A stretch of 64,000 bases of DNA from Ancylobacter crimeensis. Lineage in GTDB: Bacteria; Pseudomonadota; Alphaproteobacteria; Rhizobiales; Xanthobacteraceae. Positions 43,974 through 53,157 of this stretch are shown here, one piece after another (position 1 is the first letter of the stretch; each line of letters starts with the position of its first letter). The notes below the pieces were generated by a model that saw nothing but the letters and a program-made list of their open reading frames with translations, searched no databases and was not told the DNA's origin. The position numbers and the translations under genes are program-made. The stretch is from the NCBI RefSeq assembly GCF_023016805.1, contig NZ_JALKCH010000007.1, forward strand, positions 124,001 to 188,000, written 5' to 3'.

Positions 43974-45347
43974 TCAGTCGGCGGTCCGGTTGCGCGGATC
44001 GAGCGCCTCTTCGGCGATGGCGGGGATCGCCCGGGCCGGGCCGGCTTCGACTGCCGCCTGAGATGCGGGCAAGCCGATCGGTCTCTCGATCGCCTTCGTC
44101 ACCGCCAGTGGGCGGGCGGGAAGCGCGCCGGTGTCGCAGTCATCCGTCGCCTGACGGGCTTCATGCTGGCAGATCCGGTTGCGGCCGGCGGCCTTGGCCC
44201 GGTAGAGCGCCCGGTCGGCCCGGGCGATGAGCTCGCCGCTGTCGTCGATGCCGTCCAGCGAGGCGCAACCGATGCTTACCGTCACGGCGAGCGACTGCCC
44301 ATTGACGTTTATCGGTACGTCGGCGATGGCACCGAGCAGCCGCCCGCAGATGTCGGCGGCATCGTCCGGTTCCACGCCGGGCAGCAGCACGGCGAATTCT
44401 TCCCCGCCGATCCGCGCGAGAAGATCGTTGCTCCGCAGACTTGTCTCCAGACGGCGCGAGACCTCCCGCAGAACCTCGTCGCCGACCGGATGGCCGTGCG
44501 TGTCGTTGATTACCTTGAAGTTGTCGATATCGATGAGCACGAGGCTGAGGCCGCTGCGTCCGCGCCGCGCCACCTCGCTCACCGCCTCCTGTTCGAATCG
44601 CCGCCGGTTCCAGAGCCCGGTGAGCGGATCGGACACGGCGAGGTGGCGCAGCTCGCGCTCGGTCTCGCGCTGGCTGGTCACGTCCCATAGCGCCAGGACG
44701 CAGTATTGGCCGATCCAGCGATAGCGGAACTGCACGATGCGCTGCGTGCCATCCCGGCAGCGCACGCTCCATTCGCTGAACTGGAGACGTCCCGGTTCGG
44801 CGCGGGCGAGCTGGAGCTGCGCCTTCCATTCCGCGCGGGCGGCGGTGCGTTCCGCCTCGTCAGGGAAGCCGCATTCCCACCAGTCGTCGAAATTCAGGAT
44901 GTGCCGTTCTTCGTAGAGAAAGAGTTCGTCCGAGGCCTTGTTGAAGAACAGGCCCTGCATCTCCGCATCGTAGATCTCGATGCCAACCGGGATCTGGTCC
45001 ACGATCTTGATGAGGTCGTCGCGCAGCGAGAGCGGCAGCTTTTCTTCCAGCGTGAGCGCATAGGCACCATCGAGAAAGCCGATGCTGCAATGGACGAGGC
45101 GATTGGAGACATCCCCGCACAGTTCGATGAAGAAGCCGTGGCGCACCTCGTCGAGCGCCGCGGTTAACTGCGCGCCGAAATCGGCGGAGCTGGCCAGCGG
45201 CACGATCTCGGCGACCGGGCGGGGCAGGGCGATTCCCGGCGGAACGGCGAGCAGGATGTGAGCCCGGCGATTCAGTGCCAGCGTCTGGAAGTCGGCGGCG
45301 CGGACAATGAGGATCGCCGCATCAATCGCATGAACCCAGTTATGCAT
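43974..45347 (-). CDS. Diguanylate cyclase with PAS-like sensor region
   Basis: A 457-residue cytoplasmic protein making cyclic di-GMP. The first 230 residues hold one or two PAS-like domains (IVDQIPVGIEIYDAEMQGLF, WSVRCRDGTQRIVQFRYRWI). The GGDEF domain starts LAVSDPLTGLWNRRRFEQE and has the active-site GGEEF at about residue 316, with the expected D in LVLIDIDNFKVIND. No RxxD inhibitory site is obvious before GGEEF (sequence is SNDLLARIGGEEF). The tail is Pro/Ala-rich and disordered. ATG 45347 is chosen over GTG 45368. Neither has a good ribosome site. Confidence 0.9.
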   Translation of the reverse strand: MHNWVHAIDAAILIVRAADFQTLALNRRAHILLAVPPGIALPRPVAEIVPLASSADFGAQLTAALDEVRHGFFIELCGDVSNRLVHCSIGFLDGAYALTLEEKLPLSLRDDLIKIVDQIPVGIEIYDAEMQGLFFNKASDELFLYEERHILNFDDWWECGFPDEAERTAARAEWKAQLQLARAEPGRLQFSEWSVRCRDGTQRIVQFRYRWIGQYCVLALWDVTSQRETERELRHLAVSDPLTGLWNRRRFEQEAVSEVARRGRSGLSLVLIDIDNFKVINDTHGHPVGDEVLREVSRRLETSLRSNDLLARIGGEEFAVLLPGVEPDDAADICGRLLGAIADVPINVNGQSLAVTVSIGCASLDGIDDSGELIARADRALYRAKAAGRNRICQHEARQATDDCDTGALPARPLAVTKAIERPIGLPASQAAVEAGPARAIPAIAEEALDPRNRTAD

Positions 45348-45402
45348 ACCGCAGATTGTGCGCGGCACCTCGCGGGTTGTCGATCCCGGGCGTGCGGAAA
45401 AA

Positions 45403-46230
45403 TCAGGATGTGGGTACCGCTTGGGAAAGCGAGCGATAGAGGTCGGGCCGCCGGTCGGTCATATAGGCGTTGAGCGCCGTATCGAGCCGCGCGCGCTGTA
45501 CATCGGCGAAGAACAGGCCGTCTTCCTCGCCCGCAAGCAGGATATTCGCGCCATCGGGGTCGGCCACGCAGCTCAGCCCGAGATAGTCCAGCGCACCCTC
45601 GCTGCCCACCCGGTTGGCATAGGCGACATAGACCTTGTTCTCGCACGCCCGCGCCGGGACCAGAAGGTGCGAGACATGCGCGTAGGGCTTCATGTTGGCG
45701 GTCGGCACCACCACGAGGTCGGCACCCGCCAGAGCGAGGGTGCGCACCGCCTCGGGATATTCCACGTCGTAGCAGATGAGCAGTCCCACGGTGAAGCCGC
45801 CGACCCGTGCCACGCGGCCAAGCGTGTCGCCGGCGGCGAACATCGATCGGTCGAGATCGCCGAAGAGATGGGTCTTGCGGTAGTTCAGCAGCGTCTGCCC
45901 GTCAGCGCCGATCAGCAGCGCGGCGTTGTAGATTGCGCCGTCCGGATCGCGTTCGGGATAGCCATAGGCGAGCGCGATGCCGTATCGCCGAGCAATCTCC
46001 GCCGCGCGTCGGGCACTCGGCCCGTCCAGGGGTTCGGCGGCACGCGCGGCCGCTTCCCGGCCGATCGCGTAGCCGGAGAGGAACATCTCCGGCGCGACGA
46101 GAAGGCCGGCACCGCGTGCGGCGGCTTCGGCCGCGGCCGCGGCCAGCCGATCGAGATTGGCCGCGGTGCTGTTGCCGGGATCGCCGGCGGTCTGCAGCAG
46201 CGCGAGGCGCAGGGTGTCGTGTTTCGTCAT
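45403..46230 (-). CDS. Carbon-nitrogen hydrolase (nitrilase superfamily)
   Basis: A 275-residue amidase with the complete Glu-Lys-Cys triad: VAPEMFLSGY, NYRKTHLFGD and LICYDVEYPE. NMKPYAHVSHLLVPARACEN is also typical. It resembles the N-carbamoylputrescine amidase / aliphatic amidase branches. The gene follows a ureohydrolase gene almost without a gap (GTG 46236 overlaps its stop, ATG 46230 is used here). The pair may degrade a guanidino or ureido compound in two steps. The substrate is not determinable. Confidence 0.87.
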   Translation of the reverse strand: MTKHDTLRLALLQTAGDPGNSTAANLDRLAAAAAEAAARGAGLLVAPEMFLSGYAIGREAAARAAEPLDGPSARRAAEIARRYGIALAYGYPERDPDGAIYNAALLIGADGQTLLNYRKTHLFGDLDRSMFAAGDTLGRVARVGGFTVGLLICYDVEYPEAVRTLALAGADLVVVPTANMKPYAHVSHLLVPARACENKVYVAYANRVGSEGALDYLGLSCVADPDGANILLAGEEDGLFFADVQRARLDTALNAYMTDRRPDLYRSLSQAVPTS

Positions 46231-46232
46231 CT

Positions 46233-47288
46233 TCACGCCGCCTTGCGCGCCTGGAGCGCTGTCACCGACATGCAGAAGATGTCGAACAGCACCTGCGCCG
46301 CGGCATGGGCGGTGTTGCTGGTCGGATCGTATTGCGGGGCCACCTCCACCACGTCGCCGCCGACGACGTTCAGCCCGTTGAGGCCGCGCAGGATCTCCAG
46401 CACCTCGCGCGAGGTGAGGCCGCCGATTTCCGGCGTTCCGGTGCCGGGGGCAAAGGCCGGGTCAAGGCTGTCGACATCGAAGGACACATAGGTCGGCCCG
46501 TCGCCGAGCACCTGCTTCGCCTTTTCGATGATGGCGGAAATGCCGAGGCCGGTGACCTCCTCGGCGTGGATCACGGTCATGCCGGTCTCGTAGGAGAACT
46601 CCCACAGGAACTCGGCGCCGCCGCGAATGCCGATCTGGATGGTGCGCTCGGGGTCGAGCACCCCGTCGAGCACCGCCTTGCGGAAGGGGCCGCCATGGTG
46701 GAACTTCGAGCCCTCATAGTCGCCGCTGGTGTCGCAATGCGCGTCGATGTGGAGCATGCCGACGGGCCGCTTCTCGCCGACCGCCTTGAGGATGGAGCCG
46801 GTGATGGAATGGTCACCGCCCACCGAAAGCGGCAGCACGCCGGCTGCAACGATCTTTTTGTAGAAGGCCTCGATGTCCTCGTGGCAGCTTTCCAGGCTGA
46901 AGCGGCTGCGGAAGGGCAGGTCGCCGACATCGGCGACGTTCACTTCGGCCGCCGGCACCATCTTGAGCACATGCTCATAGGGCCCGATCCGCTCGATGGC
47001 GCGCACCGCGCGCGGCCCGAGGCGCGAGCCGGCACGGTTGGTGACGCCGAGATCCATCGGCACGCCGATCAGCGCGATGTCGAGGCCGCCGAAATCGGGA
47101 AGATCGGGCGCATCGGGACGATAGGGCGCGCCGAGCAGCGTCGCGGCATTGGCCCAGGGCCAGACGCGGCGGGCGCCGTCCTTGAACTGCAGCTCGGCGA
47201 CCTTCTTGAAGGTCGGATCGAACACCACGCCGCCGGAGATGCCTTCATATTTGGCGCGGATCTTCGCGAGCTTCTTGTCGTCCCACAT
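46233..47288 (-). CDS. Ureohydrolase (agmatinase/guanidino-acid hydrolase family)
   Basis: A 351-residue di-metal hydrolase releasing urea from a guanidino compound. Metal ligands are visible in VGGDHSITG, LHIDAHCDTSGDY and SFDVDSLDPAFAPGTGTPE. It has an N-terminal extension of about 60 residues before FGGLDIALIGVPMDLG. Agmatinase and guanidinobutyrase share this architecture, and newer work places nickel guanidine hydrolases in the same superfamily, so the exact substrate is open. It forms an operon with the nitrilase-family gene behind it. Confidence 0.88.
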   Translation of the reverse strand: MWDDKKLAKIRAKYEGISGGVVFDPTFKKVAELQFKDGARRVWPWANAATLLGAPYRPDAPDLPDFGGLDIALIGVPMDLGVTNRAGSRLGPRAVRAIERIGPYEHVLKMVPAAEVNVADVGDLPFRSRFSLESCHEDIEAFYKKIVAAGVLPLSVGGDHSITGSILKAVGEKRPVGMLHIDAHCDTSGDYEGSKFHHGGPFRKAVLDGVLDPERTIQIGIRGGAEFLWEFSYETGMTVIHAEEVTGLGISAIIEKAKQVLGDGPTYVSFDVDSLDPAFAPGTGTPEIGGLTSREVLEILRGLNGLNVVGGDVVEVAPQYDPTSNTAHAAAQVLFDIFCMSVTALQARKAA

Positions 47289-47423
47289 GGCAAGCCTTCC
47301 ACTTCACCGAACAGGGTGCGCAGACTAGCCGGACTGGCGCGACGGCGGGAGCGTGAAAGAGGAGCAGCGCGCCACATTTTTGCGCGGGGCACTCGCTCGA
47401 AGAGCGTCGGCCATGGATCGGGA

Positions 47424-47945
47424 TCAGCGATTCCGGCCCGCGCCGGCCGAGCGGCCGATCATCCGGCGCAGGCGCTCGCGCATCTGCATGATGGCCTGCC
47501 AGAGTCGCGTGCCGGTGACCCAGTCGGTGATCGCCCGCCGCACGCTTTCCATCAGGTTCATGCCCCAGGCGAACCAGGGAAAGCTCATGAGCTGCGGGCG
47601 CCCGGCGTGGAGGATGCGCTCAACCACGATGAAACTGAGCAGATAGGCCATCGCGAGTTCCACAATGCCGCCCCAGACGTGCCCCTCCGCCATGTGGATG
47701 AGTGCGATGACCTTGGCCGGCTCGACGATGGCGAACGGCACCGCCAGCAGCAGAAGCACCGTGTAGCGCCCGCGCGCGGCGACGAAGGCTTCGAAGCGCT
47801 TCACCAGGCCCAGTGAAGCGACATAGGCGAGGATCGGCCGGTAGACCGGCCGGGCCAGATCGTCCAGCAGGATGAACGCGCCGAACAGCAGCTGCAGCGG
47901 CAACAGCAGCAGGCGTATCAGGGGGGTGCGCTTGGGAGAGGTCAT
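47424..47945 (-). CDS. Uncharacterised membrane protein
   Basis: A 173-residue protein with three likely membrane segments (LLLLPLQLLFGAFILL, YTVLLLLAVPFAIVEPAKVI, GIVELAMAYLLSFIVV) and a basic, helical C terminus (MQMRERLRRMIGRSAG). No motif I can name. It is located between convergent and divergent transporter genes with no sign of an operon partner. Confidence 0.65.
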   Translation of the reverse strand: MTSPKRTPLIRLLLLPLQLLFGAFILLDDLARPVYRPILAYVASLGLVKRFEAFVAARGRYTVLLLLAVPFAIVEPAKVIALIHMAEGHVWGGIVELAMAYLLSFIVVERILHAGRPQLMSFPWFAWGMNLMESVRRAITDWVTGTRLWQAIMQMRERLRRMIGRSAGAGRNR

Positions 47946-48022
47946 GCGACAGCGTATCTGGAGCGGAAGTGCTTATGTGAGCGTGCCGGGCCCCCGCGGC
48001 AAGGCCTGCAAGGAACGCCCCG

Positions 48023-49246
48023 TCACGGGATGTGCGTGCGCCGGCCCAGCGCCGCGGCAAGCCAGAAGGCCAGCGTCAGCAGCAGGCTCATGACCGTGAG
48101 CATGATCAGCACCGGCTCATAGGAGCCCGACAGCGACCACAGCGTCGCCATGGCGAGAGGGGCGACCGCCCGGCTGACGGCACTGGGAGCGGCGAGGAGG
48201 CCGTTCACCGCGCCATAGGCGCGCGGCGTCAGCATTTCGGGAATGGCGAGGCCGCGCACGATGGTCATGATGCCGTTGGTCGCGCCGAACAGGAGGGCAA
48301 GCCCGACCAGCAGCCGCACCACATTCGGGCCGAAGGCGAGCATGCCCATGACCACCGGGAAGATCGGCACCATCAGCACACCGATCCTGCGCACCGAGGC
48401 GCGCGGTGCCAGTAGCCAGAGCGCGAGGCGCCCCGCAACCTGCGCCGGCCCGATCACCGCCATCACCGCGACGATGCCCGCCGGGCCGAGCCCACGTTCG
48501 CTCAGAAGCGGGTAGAGGTGGTAGCTGAAGGCGGTGAACACCGCCGAATAGAGCGTGAACGCGACCGCCAGCGCCCAGAAGGTCGGCTGCCGCAGAACCC
48601 ATCGTACCGGGCCGGATTCGCCGGGCCGGGCCCGCTCCGGCGGAGGCGGGGCGGGCTGGTCCCGCGTCGGGTCGATCACGCTGCCGTAGAGCCCGGCGCA
48701 GAGCAGGATATTCACCGCTGCCAGCACGAGCAGCGTCTCGCGCCAGCCGACATTCACCAGAAGGGCCTGCACCAGCGGAATGAAGACGGTGGAGGAGAAG
48801 CCGCCCCATAGCGTCAGCGCGGTGATGCCCGCCCGCGCGTGCAGCGCCCCGGAGCGGCGCGCCACCACGGCAAAGGCGGGATCGTAGAGCGTCGCCGCCT
48901 GCAGGAGTCCGATGCCGCCAACGCAGACATAGAATGCGATCACGCCATGGACCTGCGACCATAGCGCCAGAAGCACCCCGGCGAGCAGCGAGCCGGCCGT
49001 CATCACCAGCCGGCCGTGGCCGCGGTCGATCGCGGCGCCGACCGGATAGGCGGCGAGCCCGCCCAGCACAAGGCCCAGCGTCGCGGCGCCATAGATGCCG
49101 GTCTTCGACCAGCCGAGATCCAGCCGCATCGCCTCGGCGATGAGCGGGAAACTGTAATAGAGCGAACCCCAGGAACAGACCTGTCCCAGCCCCAGCGCGG
49201 AGATGAAGGCGCCGCGCGGGCTGGGCGGGGAAAGAGCGAGCGACAT
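48023..49246 (-). CDS. MFS transporter of the monocarboxylate/oxalate type
   Basis: A 407-residue major facilitator with twelve predicted helices. It starts ISALGLGQVCSWGSLYYSFP and shows the loop YPVGAAIDRGHGRLVMTAGS (motif A-like), GIGLLQAATLYDPAFAVVAR and a central basic/proline-rich loop (DQPAPPPPERARPGESG). Similar proteins are annotated as putative MFS exporters without known substrate. ATG 49246 follows the vanZ-divergent spacer. The frame open to 49816 is antisense shadow of that gene. Confidence 0.85.
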   Translation of the reverse strand: MSLALSPPSPRGAFISALGLGQVCSWGSLYYSFPLIAEAMRLDLGWSKTGIYGAATLGLVLGGLAAYPVGAAIDRGHGRLVMTAGSLLAGVLLALWSQVHGVIAFYVCVGGIGLLQAATLYDPAFAVVARRSGALHARAGITALTLWGGFSSTVFIPLVQALLVNVGWRETLLVLAAVNILLCAGLYGSVIDPTRDQPAPPPPERARPGESGPVRWVLRQPTFWALAVAFTLYSAVFTAFSYHLYPLLSERGLGPAGIVAVMAVIGPAQVAGRLALWLLAPRASVRRIGVLMVPIFPVVMGMLAFGPNVVRLLVGLALLFGATNGIMTIVRGLAIPEMLTPRAYGAVNGLLAAPSAVSRAVAPLAMATLWSLSGSYEPVLIMLTVMSLLLTLAFWLAAALGRRTHIP

Positions 49247-49476
49247 GATGCCGGATTCCGGGCAGGGCAGGAACGACCGAAACACGGGGCGCTCGAGGCG
49301 CGGCGCGGCCGGTGGGTAGGGGGGTGGCGGCGGCGCTTCCATAACACGCGTTCGGCGGCGCGTATCTCCTCCTGCAACCGACGCGTCACAAAACCGGCAT
49401 CGCATGCGAAACCGCTTCCGAACGGCCATTGTCGGCCTCAGGCTTGCCGGATTGTGCGGGTTATGAAGGGCGCATG

Positions 49477-49836
49477 ATGTCTCGCCTCGCCCTGTTCTCG
49501 ACGCTTCTCGTCGGATTAGCCATTGCTGCCGCCACGCTGGTCCCGATCGGGCTGCGCCCGCATCTGGCGGATTCGGCCGATGCCGAGCGGGCGCTGGCCT
49601 TTTTCCTGCTCGGCATCTGCGCCGCCGTGTCGGTGCGGACCGCACTGCATTGGGTGCTACTGACCGGCATCGTATATGCCGGCGCGCTGGAATGGTTGCA
49701 GGAATTCGTTCCCACCCGCCATGCCGAACTGCACGATGCCGGCCTGAAGGCCGTTGCCTTCGCTGCGGGCGTGGTGCTGGTGTGGATCGGACGCCGGCTG
49801 TCGGAGCGCGGCGCAACTCCGGCGCGAAGCCAATAA
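49477..49836 (+). CDS. VanZ-like membrane protein
   Basis: A 119-residue protein with three to four helices. It contains ATLVPIGLRPHLADSADAER, the VanZ-type VPIGxRP start and acidic loop, then ALHWVLLTGIVYAGALEWLQ and EFVPTRHAELHDAGLKAVAF, with the typical E-LQ-F-P-R-D pattern. AAGGG lies 5 bases before ATG 49477. The overlapping ATG 49474 is equally possible. Function in non-glycopeptide-resistant bacteria is not known. Confidence 0.82.
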   Translation: MSRLALFSTLLVGLAIAAATLVPIGLRPHLADSADAERALAFFLLGICAAVSVRTALHWVLLTGIVYAGALEWLQEFVPTRHAELHDAGLKAVAFAAGVVLVWIGRRLSERGATPARSQ

Positions 49837-49946
49837 AGACTTTGGTTCAACGGGTTGAAGAGGCGGGAAGCGCGGAAGACCGTTCAAATTCCGGCGTACA
49901 TGCTCTAGCTTGGCATCCAATGGCATAAAGCCATGGGGAACTCATC

Positions 49947-50711
49947 ATGAAATTGAAGACTCTCGCCGCAACGGTCGCCGCGCTGCTGCTCGGTATGGGC
50001 GTTGCCAATGCCGAGATCAAGAAGGTGCGCATCGGGACCGAGGGCGCCTATCCGCCGTTCAATTCGGTCGATCCCTCCGGCCAGTTGGTCGGGTTCGATG
50101 TCGAGATCGGCAAGGCGCTCTGCGAGAAGATGAACGTCGAATGCACCTTCGTGGCGCAGGACTGGGACGGCATCATCCCCGCTCTGCTGTCCAACAAGTT
50201 CGACGCGATCATCGCCTCCATGGCGATCACCGAGGAGCGCAAGCAGAAGGTCGCCTTCACGAACCCCTATTACCAGACGCCGGGCAACTTCATCGCCCCG
50301 AAGGACACCAAGATCACCGACATCTCGCCCGCCGCCATGACGGGCAAGACCATCGGCGCGCAGTCCTCGACCACCGGCTCGATCTATCTGGAAGAGAAGT
50401 ACAAGGGCGCGGACATCAAGCTGTATCCGACGCAGGACGAGGCCAATGCGGACCTCGCCGCCGGCCGCCTCGATGCGGTGCTGGCCGACAAGTTCGTGCT
50501 GTATGAGTGGATCGAGAAGTCCGCCGATGGCAAGTGCTGCAAGTTCATCGGCTCTGACCTGAAGGACGTGAATCCCGAAGGAACCGGCATTGCCGTGCGC
50601 AAGGAAGACAATGAGCTGCGCGAGGCGCTGAACAAGGCGATCAAGGAAATCGTCGCCGACGGCACCTACAAGAAGATCAACGCGAAATATTTCCCCTTCG
50701 ACATCTACTGA
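49947..50711 (+). CDS. Periplasmic basic amino acid-binding protein (ArtJ/HisJ type)
   Basis: A 254-residue receptor of a polar amino-acid ABC importer with a signal peptide cut at ANA-EI. Family motifs are VRIGTEGAYPPFNSVDPSGQ, GFDVEIGKALCEKMNVECTF, WDGIIPALLSNKFDAIIASM and ITEERKQKVAFTNPYYQTPG. Two Cys residues (KCCKF) form an unusual adjacent pair. Likely ligands are lysine, arginine, ornithine or opines. No permease or ATPase genes follow. A DadA-like oxidoreductase lies 109 bases downstream on the same strand. Confidence 0.9.
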   Translation: MKLKTLAATVAALLLGMGVANAEIKKVRIGTEGAYPPFNSVDPSGQLVGFDVEIGKALCEKMNVECTFVAQDWDGIIPALLSNKFDAIIASMAITEERKQKVAFTNPYYQTPGNFIAPKDTKITDISPAAMTGKTIGAQSSTTGSIYLEEKYKGADIKLYPTQDEANADLAAGRLDAVLADKFVLYEWIEKSADGKCCKFIGSDLKDVNPEGTGIAVRKEDNELREALNKAIKEIVADGTYKKINAKYFPFDIY

Positions 50712-50820
50712 TCCGTTCGGGATCAGAGTGGGCGGCGGCCTGCCGACTCCTCGCCCCAAGGCATCGCCGGCCGGGTGTAGAGTGGGAAGAGCCGCCGCCC
50801 AGCGTTTGGAGCCGTTTCCC

Positions 50821-52062
50821 ATGTCTTCCGATACGCTCGTGATCGGTGCCGGAATCGTCGGCACGTCGATCGCCCTCAACCTTGCCCTGCGCGGGCAGGA
50901 GGTCACGCTCGTGGACCGGCGCGGGCCGGGGGAGGAGACCTCCTACGGCAATGCCGGTCTGGTTGAGGCCGCGTCCCTCTACCCGGTCGCCTTCCCGCGC
51001 AAGCTGGGCGCGCTGATGGACGTGGTGCTCGGGCGCAATCCGGGCGCGCACTACCACGCCTCCGCGCTGCCTGGTCTGGCGCGCTGGATGTTCCAGTACT
51101 GGCGCGCCTCCTCGCACGAGCACATCCTGCACTATGCCGAAGTGATGCAGAGCCTGCTCTCGCACAGCGTCGACGAGCATCGCAAACTCGCCGAGCTGAG
51201 CGATGCCACCCATTATTTCCGCGAGGGCGGCTGGCTGAAGATCTACCGTACCGAGCAGGGGCTTGAGGCCGAGCGCGGCGAATTTCCGCTGGCGCGGCAT
51301 TACGGGCTGACGGCGGAGGAAAAGACCGTCGACCAGGCGCTGGAGCTGGAGCCCTCGCTGCGGCCCGTGTTCCGCGGCGCGGCGCTCTGGTCCGATCCGC
51401 ATTCGGTGTCGAGCCCGGGCGGCGTGACGAAGGCCTATGCGGCACAATTCCGCGCCATGGGCGGCCGGCTGGTCGAGGCGAGCGTGCGCTCGCTCGACCG
51501 GGTCAACGGGAAGTGGCGGGCGGAGACGACGCGCGGTCCGATCGTCGCCGACAATGCCGTGGTCGCGCTCGGGCCATGGGCGATGGACCTTCTGCGCCCG
51601 CTCGGCGTCGAGCTGCCGCTGCAGGTCAAGCGCGGCTACCACATGCATTACGGCGCGCAGGGAAATGCCGGGTTGCGGCGGCCGGTGCTGGACGAGGAAG
51701 GCGGCTACGTCATCACGCCGATGGAGGCGGGCATCCGCCTGACGACGGGCGTCGAGTTCGCCCGCCGCGATTCGCGCAAGACGCCGGTGCAGCTCGAGCG
51801 CACCGAAGTGCTGGCACGCGGCCTGTTCCCGCTCGGCGCGCGGCTGGAACCGGAACCGTGGATGGGCAACCGCCCCGCCTTCCCGGACATGCTGCCCGTG
51901 ATCGGTCCCGCGCCCGGCCGCGACGGGCTGTGGCTTGCCATCGGCCACCAGCATCTCGGCTTCACCCTCGGCCCGGTCACGGGGCGGCTGATGGCGGAAC
52001 TGATGACCGGAAGCGACCCGGTCGCCGATCCCGCGCCGTTTTCGGCACGCCGTTTCGGGTGA
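50821..52062 (+). CDS. FAD-dependent D-amino acid dehydrogenase-like oxidoreductase
   Basis: A 413-residue flavoprotein of the DAO/DadA family. The Rossmann start TLVIGAGIVGTSIALNLALR binds FAD. RRGPGEETSYGNAGLVEAAS, VKRGYHMHYGA and the C-terminal MLPVIGPAPGRDGLWLAIGH, QHLGFTLGPVTGRLMAEL are typical. It would oxidise a D-amino acid, or a related imino acid, to the 2-oxo acid. ATG 50821 is used. The frame open to 50728 has no support. Coupling with the upstream binding protein suggests amino-acid use. Confidence 0.88.
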   Translation: MSSDTLVIGAGIVGTSIALNLALRGQEVTLVDRRGPGEETSYGNAGLVEAASLYPVAFPRKLGALMDVVLGRNPGAHYHASALPGLARWMFQYWRASSHEHILHYAEVMQSLLSHSVDEHRKLAELSDATHYFREGGWLKIYRTEQGLEAERGEFPLARHYGLTAEEKTVDQALELEPSLRPVFRGAALWSDPHSVSSPGGVTKAYAAQFRAMGGRLVEASVRSLDRVNGKWRAETTRGPIVADNAVVALGPWAMDLLRPLGVELPLQVKRGYHMHYGAQGNAGLRRPVLDEEGGYVITPMEAGIRLTTGVEFARRDSRKTPVQLERTEVLARGLFPLGARLEPEPWMGNRPAFPDMLPVIGPAPGRDGLWLAIGHQHLGFTLGPVTGRLMAELMTGSDPVADPAPFSARRFG

Positions 52063-52306
52063 TCCGCTGCCCTCGTCCCGGACGGGCCGGGCCATGGAGC
52101 GCCGGGCCGGGAGGCCGGTTCGGATGGCTCTCGCGGCGGGATCTTCGCGGGAGGCCGGCGCTCCGTGAGGCGCCGGCGATCCTGTTCCCGCGCTTTGCCT
52201 GTGCCGGAACGACATGAGTCGAAGGCGGCAGGCGAACCGGATGAAGGACCGCGGCGGTTGAGACGGTGTGCCGGGTGGGCGGCCTTTCGCGCACCCGGCG
52301 TCCGCG
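52063..52306. other. Convergent spacer
   Basis: About 245 bases between the ends of the oxidoreductase and bamE genes. CCGGGTG (52268-52274) and CACCCGG (52289-52295) could form a hairpin that ends bamE transcription, but it lacks a T run. No gene seen. Confidence 0.4.
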
Positions 52307-52846
52307 TCAGCCGCCGGTGAACCCTGCTGCCGACATGATCTGGCCGAGGAAGGACAGTTCGCTGCCGCTGGTCGGAGTGGTGCGCGAGACGAAGTCGAAC
52401 ACCTTGCCGTCCTTCATGCCGTAGTCGGCGATGCGGGTGACGCGCTTGTCCTTGGGGTCGAAATAGATCGCCAGCACGCGCTGGTCGACGATCTCCGGCT
52501 TCATGAACATGACCTTACGGGTCTTCTGCGAGATGTAGTAGAACACCTCGCCATCCACCGTGGCCACCGTCGAGGGCGTGCCCAGCACCAGCAGCACCTG
52601 CTCCTGGCTGGAGCCGATGGGCAATTGCTCCATCACATTGTCCGCCGCGACATAGCCGCGCTGCTGCTCCGTCACGAAACCGGTCGGCTGGCGGGGCAGG
52701 CCGAGGCTGGCGGTCGCGACCGGCATGTTGGAACATGCTGCGACGGCGAAGGTGGCGATCAGTGCGGAAACGGCGCCCGCGATCTTGAGGCGCCTGTCGG
52801 ACCCGAATTCGGCCCGCCCGACATTGGCCACGCGCTTCGTCTGCAT
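52307..52846 (-). CDS. bamE: Outer membrane assembly lipoprotein BamE-like
   Basis: A 179-residue SmpA/OmlA-domain protein of the beta-barrel assembly complex. After a 24-residue cytosolic lead comes the signal IAGAVSALIATFAVAACSN with a lipobox-like AAC. The conserved block follows: GYVAADNVMEQLPIGSSQEQ, VLLVLGTPSTVATVDGEVFY, YISQKTRKVMFMKPEIVDQR. ATG 52846 has GAGG 5 bases upstream. The long lead before the lipoprotein signal makes a later start possible but no better codon is apparent. It is divergent from the chaperone gene that follows. Confidence 0.88.
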   Translation of the reverse strand: MQTKRVANVGRAEFGSDRRLKIAGAVSALIATFAVAACSNMPVATASLGLPRQPTGFVTEQQRGYVAADNVMEQLPIGSSQEQVLLVLGTPSTVATVDGEVFYYISQKTRKVMFMKPEIVDQRVLAIYFDPKDKRVTRIADYGMKDGKVFDFVSRTTPTSGSELSFLGQIMSAAGFTGG

Positions 52847-53157
52847 CCATACCTCGTTCAGTTCGCCGGCCACGGGCCGCATGCCGATGCTCTGCCATGA
52901 CCGCCGCGGCGAGGGAAGCCCGGAAACGCCCCCACGGCGATTCCGGAACAGCCACGCGCACGCCTCGGGGACCGGACGGCGCGGATCGCGGCTGCACGCA
53001 TCGGGTTGCCGAGAACGGTCCTGGGCATGTGCCTTTGGACCGGGCCGGGCTTGCCTCGCGCGCACGCCCGCGCTAACCCGCGATGGAACCGGTCGGCCCC
53101 CAGGGCAAGCATCGGGAGCGGACAGCCGGAACGCGGCACAGCCAAGGGAGGACGGCC

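Noticed and set aside
50708-50727. CTGATCC/GGATCAG hairpin after the amino-acid binding protein as terminator
   Set aside because: No T run follows, and the next gene is on the same strand and close.
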